Assembly (NCBI GenBank): GCA_030266525.1 | Contig: JAJDIC010000079.1 | Location: forward strand, 1-9,635 | DNA from: Desulfovibrio sp. OttesenSCG-928-G15 | GTDB taxonomy: Bacteria; Desulfobacterota; Desulfovibrionia; Desulfovibrionales; Desulfovibrionaceae | Reading direction: 5' to 3' | Length of the DNA: 9,635 nt | Part shown: positions 6,289-9,635 of the stretch, piece after piece | How positions within the stretch are numbered: position 1 is the first letter of the stretch | How the letters are laid out: every line of letters starts with the position of its first letter | Program-made: the position numbers and the translations under genes | The notes under the pieces: generated by a model | What the model was told of the DNA's origin: nothing | Seen by the model: only the letters and a program-made list of their open reading frames with translations | Database searches by the model: none

Positions 6289-6321
6289 ACCGCCCCTGCC
6301 GGAAAAGGGAAAAAGGGCGGT
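6289..6321 (-). terminator. Inverted repeat downstream of the aminotransferase
   Basis: ACCGCCC (6289-6295) pairs with GGGCGGT (6315-6321) around a 19-nt loop that is T-rich on the minus strand. It lies 33 nt past the aminotransferase stop. The stem is strong but not followed by a U-tract, so it may be a processing or stability hairpin rather than a full terminator. Some readthrough into the lacI-type gene is plausible. Confidence 0.4.
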
Positions 6322-6354
6322 ACAGCTCTCTGTTTTGTGGCGTGTAGGACAAGC

Positions 6355-7467
6355 CTATTTAAGGCAGGCGGCAAGCGCTTCCAGCAGCCTGTCCACGTTT
6401 TCCGCGCGGGCGGTGTGGCCCATAAGGCCGATTCGCCAGATTTTTCCCGCCATGGGACCAAGGCCGCCGCCAACTTCAATGGAAAACTCCTTGAGCAGGC
6501 GCGAGCGCACCACCGCGTCATTCGCCCCGTCAGGAATGGTGACCACGTTCAGCATGGGCAGGCGGCACGACGCATCCACATACATGGCAAGCCCCAGTCC
6601 GGCCAGGCCGCTGACCAGGCGCTCATGCATGGCTTTATGCCGCGCGTACACCGCATCCAGCCCTTCATCCAGAATGCAGCGCTGGGCCGCGTACAGGGCG
6701 TACACCATATTAATCGGCGCGGTGTGGTGGTAAGCGCGGGTGTGCCCTTCCCAGTAATTCATGATCATGGTCAGATCAAGATACCAGTTGGGCACCTTTG
6801 TCTTGCGGCCACGAATCTTGGCCAGGGCAGCCTCGGACATGGACACGGGCGAAAGGCCCGGAGGGCAGGAAAGGCACTTCTGGGTGCCGCTGTACACAGC
6901 GTCTGCCCCCCAGGCGTCTATGCTGACGGGCATGCCGCCCAGGCTGGTTACGCAGTCCACAAGATACAGCGCGCCGTGGGCTTTTACCAGATCGCCAATG
7001 GCTTGCGCCGGGTTGACCACGCCGGTGGAAGTTTCTGCATGCACCACCGCTACCAGGGCGTACCTGGCCTTTTGCAGCTGCTCGGCCACCTTGTCCACCA
7101 GTACGGGAGTGCCCCACTCAAATTCCAGGGTATCTACTTGTGCGCCAAGGCGTCCGGCCACGTCTTCCATACGCTTGCCGAACACGCCGTTTATGATCAC
7201 AAGCACCTTGTCGCCCGGTTCAACCAGGTTGACAAAGCAGGTTTCCATGCCGGCAGAGCCTGTGCCGGACATGGGCATGGTCAGAGTATTCTTCGTACCC
7301 ATCAGCGCCTGCATATCCGCCTTGACTGCGTCCATGATGCTGATGAAATACGGGTCAAGGTGCCCTATCGTGGGCCGGGCAATTGCGGCGTACACCTCGT
7401 CAAATACGCACGAAGGCCCGGGGCCCATTAAAAGAGTCGCTTTGATACCATCCAGCAAATTCGCCAT
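6355..7467 (-). CDS. PLP-dependent class V aminotransferase, alanine/serine-glyoxylate type
   Basis: A 370-residue cytoplasmic enzyme of fold type I, class V. Relatives move an amino group from alanine, serine or aspartate to glyoxylate or pyruvate. Visible marks are the N-terminal MGPGPS (14-19) and GHLDP (35-39), the cofactor phosphate loop SGTGSAG (67-73), HAETSTG (143-149), D171 in LVDCVTSLGG (contacts the pyridine nitrogen), the Schiff-base lysine K197 in SGTQKCLSCPPG and R345 in KIWRIGLMGH for the substrate carboxylate. All catalytic positions are intact. Sequences of this group in Desulfovibrio were once labelled a soluble hydrogenase subunit, which the motifs do not support. The frame stays open 22 codons further up, but ATG 7467 has AAGGAG (plus 7474-7479) 6 nt away and is clearly the start. 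Exact donor/acceptor pair is not decidable; ureidoglycine- or aspartate-glyoxylate transaminases are alternatives. It lies 90 bp downstream of the membrane-protein gene and 166 bp upstream of the lacI-type gene. Confidence 0.92.
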   Translation of the reverse strand: MANLLDGIKATLLMGPGPSCVFDEVYAAIARPTIGHLDPYFISIMDAVKADMQALMGTKNTLTMPMSGTGSAGMETCFVNLVEPGDKVLVIINGVFGKRMEDVAGRLGAQVDTLEFEWGTPVLVDKVAEQLQKARYALVAVVHAETSTGVVNPAQAIGDLVKAHGALYLVDCVTSLGGMPVSIDAWGADAVYSGTQKCLSCPPGLSPVSMSEAALAKIRGRKTKVPNWYLDLTMIMNYWEGHTRAYHHTAPINMVYALYAAQRCILDEGLDAVYARHKAMHERLVSGLAGLGLAMYVDASCRLPMLNVVTIPDGANDAVVRSRLLKEFSIEVGGGLGPMAGKIWRIGLMGHTARAENVDRLLEALAACLK

Positions 7468-7530
7468 GATACTCTCCTTGAGTAGAGGGGCTGTTCGGAA
7501 AAACAACGCATGCAGGGCACCAGCAAACAA

Positions 7531-7556
7531 CAAAGCGCCCCGGTTGTCCAGCTTTG
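7531..7556 (-). terminator. Small hairpin at the end of the membrane-protein gene
   Basis: CAAAGC (7531-7536) pairs with GCTTTG (7551-7556), directly after the stop codon at 7558-7560 on the minus strand. The downstream minus sequence TTGTTTGC is mildly T-rich. It may be a weak terminator, leaving room for partial cotranscription with the aminotransferase 90 bp below. Confidence 0.35.
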
Positions 7557-7557
7557 C

Positions 7558-9627
7558 TTACGCAGCCATCCGACCGACCCGGGCCATCAGGTACTCGCCT
7601 TCGGATAGCAACTCCACGCCTGTCAGCTTGCTCATGTCGCGCAGGTATTCCTCATGCCGGTCAAGGTAAAAGGCCAGGGCTTTGGCAAACTGCATGCCCA
7701 CAAGCCCGTCAACCAGCAACTGGCTGATTTCATGCACGCGGGTAAGCACTGTCTGGGCGTTGACAAAAATGTCTTTTTCCTCCGGCGTCATGTTGACAAT
7801 CAGCCGGGCAAGGGTGCTGCGCGCCCGTGGCAGATACATCCAGAAATACATCAAATCAAGGGCATTAACGATAATCGTCTTTTCCAGTTCCTTGGCTTCA
7901 CTGCCGCCTGCCTTGTGCACAAACTCCTTGGGCCGTCGCAAAAGGGCCATAACGTCTTCTTCAGGCAACAGCAGTTCCAGTCGGGTGATGCTGTCGAACA
8001 GCTGGGCAAACTTGTTCACATAGTCCCAGTGCCTTCGACGCAAATATTCCGCCTTGTCGGCCGGACCTTCGATAATCGCCGCAACCGTGTCAGAGGCCAG
8101 TTTGGAGAGCACCGCCGCAGACTGGATAAGAATTTCCAGAGGCATGGACAATACGACGAAAACCTCAAAGGCGATGCTGTTGTAGAAGACGGAAACAGGG
8201 ATAGCCAGAATGCTGCGGAAAAGGTTGCCGATAACCGCCTCGTGGGGCAAGCCCCTGAACAGGTTGTGCCCGGCAATATACAAGCCGTTCACGCAGGACA
8301 TGACCGTATAAAAGATGACCGGCTCTGATAGAGAGTCTATGCCGAAGCCTTCACCAAGCAGCAGGGTACGCACCCCAAGCTCCAGAAGAGGCACGGAAAT
8401 GCCGGTAAACAGCAGGGAATCGCACAGCCGCGACCAACTCAGATAATCGTTCCAGCCAAGCAGTGGCGTTCGCCGCAGCCCGCCCCCGCCGAGTGTTGCC
8501 TGGAGCACGTTGCGCACGCCTGTTATGCCGAACCAGATAAAGGCCCCGAACCAGGCAAGGAACCACCAGTCCTGCGTATACTGAAAGGTGAAAAAAGTCA
8601 GAAGGAAACCGACAACCACCTTGAGCACGTTTTTGATGGTGGTGTTCACATATTTGAGATCAAGCGCCTCGTGCTTGTCCTTTTTCTCTTCGCTCAGCGG
8701 AAAGTCGAAATGCTTGTCAAACTGGAAGCCGCCAAGTGTTGTGATGGAGCGGGCTTCCTCGCTGTAAATCATGGTTTTTTCATTCACGGCCCAGGTTTCC
8801 ACCTTGGCCTTGCCGAAATTGCGCAGGCCCGGCAATTTCCTCAACGCTCTGGTAATGGTGAAACCCAACGGAAGAATACGCCGTGGATAATAGGTAATTT
8901 GTCGATAAGTTTGCTGGAAAAAGGGCACGGGCCTTCGTTGGGAGCCAAGGGCTTCCAGGTCTTTCTGGGCGCTGGAGGGAAGAGTGTCCAGATACGCAAA
9001 ACCCATACCGTGCACTTTTGACGAGCGGCTCGTGGAATCGCTACCGATGCGGGTTCCCAGCGGCTTGCGCTTGTAATACCCTTGCAGCTTGGGAATATTG
9101 CGCAAAATATCGCGGAAAAGCAGGCAGCGCTCAGACTGGTTCGCCGGATTGTCGCAACCGGCGGTTTCCTTCTGGATAAAGTTCCGAATTTGGCGTTTCA
9201 GAGCAATGGCGCTGCCCTCGTTGATGGCGAATTGCAGCTGGCTGATGGCCTCAATGTCGTCCATCTGCCCGTCTTCAAAGCTTTTCAGGTTGAACATTTC
9301 CAGATGGGTAATCATGCCTTCGCACGAATAGAGCAGTTCCAGCACATCTTCCGCGCAAAGCGTGCGCAGGTTCAAGATAATGTCGCAAGGCGTGCGTATG
9401 GAAACCAGCCAGTCTATCAGGGTCATGGGCAGAAGGCGCATGATTTCCGGAATCTTGTCTTTTTCCGATTCGTCGGAAGCAATGGGTACTTCAGGATTTT
9501 TGGCCTTGCACAACCAGTCCGCCGTGATATGTTCCGGTCGAAGCGCGTTCATTTTCGCAAGCTGACCGTCTATTTGCTGCCGTACTTCCTCGTCACTCTC
9601 TTCATAGCGGCGCTTGCGTGATTCCAT
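7558..9627 (-). CDS. Large membrane protein of unrecognised family
   Basis: At least 689 residues; I cannot assign a family. Layout from hydropathy by eye: residues 1-325 are soluble, starting with a highly charged stretch (MESRKRRYEESDEE) and then a mostly helical region. A central membrane block has about five or six helices (roughly 331-350, 354-374, 403-424, 434-455, 466-490, perhaps to 501). Residues about 520-689 form a second soluble, helix-rich, charged domain. Between helices 2 and 3 lies a Gly-rich, basic loop, ATLGGGGLRRTPLLGWNDYL (377-396). Between helices 4 and 5 is NLFRGLPHEAVIGNLFRS (455-472). There is no signal peptide, Walker motif or recognisable catalytic signature. The chain shows no frameshift and uses codons like its neighbours. 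The ATG at 9627 is only 8 nt from the window edge; no Shine-Dalgarno is visible and the frame is still open, so the true start may lie outside. A role in envelope function or transport is possible but unproven. Confidence 0.75.
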   Translation of the reverse strand: MESRKRRYEESDEEVRQQIDGQLAKMNALRPEHITADWLCKAKNPEVPIASDESEKDKIPEIMRLLPMTLIDWLVSIRTPCDIILNLRTLCAEDVLELLYSCEGMITHLEMFNLKSFEDGQMDDIEAISQLQFAINEGSAIALKRQIRNFIQKETAGCDNPANQSERCLLFRDILRNIPKLQGYYKRKPLGTRIGSDSTSRSSKVHGMGFAYLDTLPSSAQKDLEALGSQRRPVPFFQQTYRQITYYPRRILPLGFTITRALRKLPGLRNFGKAKVETWAVNEKTMIYSEEARSITTLGGFQFDKHFDFPLSEEKKDKHEALDLKYVNTTIKNVLKVVVGFLLTFFTFQYTQDWWFLAWFGAFIWFGITGVRNVLQATLGGGGLRRTPLLGWNDYLSWSRLCDSLLFTGISVPLLELGVRTLLLGEGFGIDSLSEPVIFYTVMSCVNGLYIAGHNLFRGLPHEAVIGNLFRSILAIPVSVFYNSIAFEVFVVLSMPLEILIQSAAVLSKLASDTVAAIIEGPADKAEYLRRRHWDYVNKFAQLFDSITRLELLLPEEDVMALLRRPKEFVHKAGGSEAKELEKTIIVNALDLMYFWMYLPRARSTLARLIVNMTPEEKDIFVNAQTVLTRVHEISQLLVDGLVGMQFAKALAFYLDRHEEYLRDMSKLTGVELLSEGEYLMARVGRMAA

Positions 9628-9635
9628 GTTTTCGT

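Noticed and set aside
6189..6521. N-terminal extension of 111 codons on the LacI-type frame
   Set aside because: It overlaps the end of the aminotransferase, has no LacI homology, and the GTG at 6188 with GAGG upstream gives the standard length and places the helix-turn-helix at the N-terminus.
6109..7431. Open frame of 440 codons on the plus strand, antisense to the aminotransferase and regulator
   Set aside because: It lies opposite two genes with intact catalytic and DNA-binding motifs, has His/Gly/Ala-rich composition typical of an antisense shadow in GC-rich DNA, and resembles no family.
7468..7533. 22-codon N-terminal extension of the aminotransferase frame
   Set aside because: The internal ATG at 7467 has an ideal AAGGAG at 6-nt spacing and gives the usual family N-terminus; the extension covers the likely promoter and leader.
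7654..8328. Open frame of 224 codons on the plus strand within the large membrane-protein gene
   Set aside because: Antisense to a long frame with coherent membrane topology; its own translation has no domain-like pattern.

Overview
The window looks like a chromosomal stretch from a GC-rich Gram-negative bacterium. The best guess is a sulfate reducer of the Desulfovibrionaceae (Desulfovibrio or relatives), judged from the codon style, the CheV and class V aminotransferase types and the solitary hslU. That placement is inference from sequence style, not from a marker gene. There are six protein-coding genes, five on the minus strand and one on the plus strand. I found no tRNA, rRNA, CRISPR array, insertion sequence or phage signature.

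Left part (1-1540): a strong two-way terminator hairpin (100-161) lies just past the end of a minus-strand cheV (192-1205), a CheW-receiver coupling protein of chemotaxis. A 335-bp gap with several dyad symmetries separates cheV from a divergently transcribed plus-strand gene (1541-3508). That gene encodes a BtuC/FecCD-type permease fused in one chain to its FecE/BtuD-type ATPase, for uptake of a metal chelate such as an iron-siderophore or cobalamin. No partner binding protein is in view.

Middle (3509-6188): the transporter gene converges with hslU (3639-5015), the AAA+ unfoldase of the HslVU protease, which has no adjacent hslV. Upstream of hslU on the same strand is a LacI-family repressor (5160-6188). 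The gap between the two holds an 11-bp perfect inverted repeat, 5084-5109. The repressor's real start is a GTG at 6188; the frame stays open well upstream of it.

Right part (6189-9635): a PLP-dependent class V aminotransferase of the alanine/serine-glyoxylate type (6355-7467) comes first. Upstream of it is a large membrane protein of unrecognised family (7558-9627, N-terminus near or beyond the window edge). The four minus-strand genes from 9627 down to 3639 lie head to tail with gaps of 90-166 bp. They could be partly cotranscribed but do not form an obvious single pathway. The aminotransferase and the LacI regulator are the most plausible functional pair.

Nothing here clearly amounts to a new biological system. 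The items most worth following are the unassigned membrane protein, the one-chain permease-ATPase with its structured leader, and the two candidate operator elements flanking the lacI-type gene.
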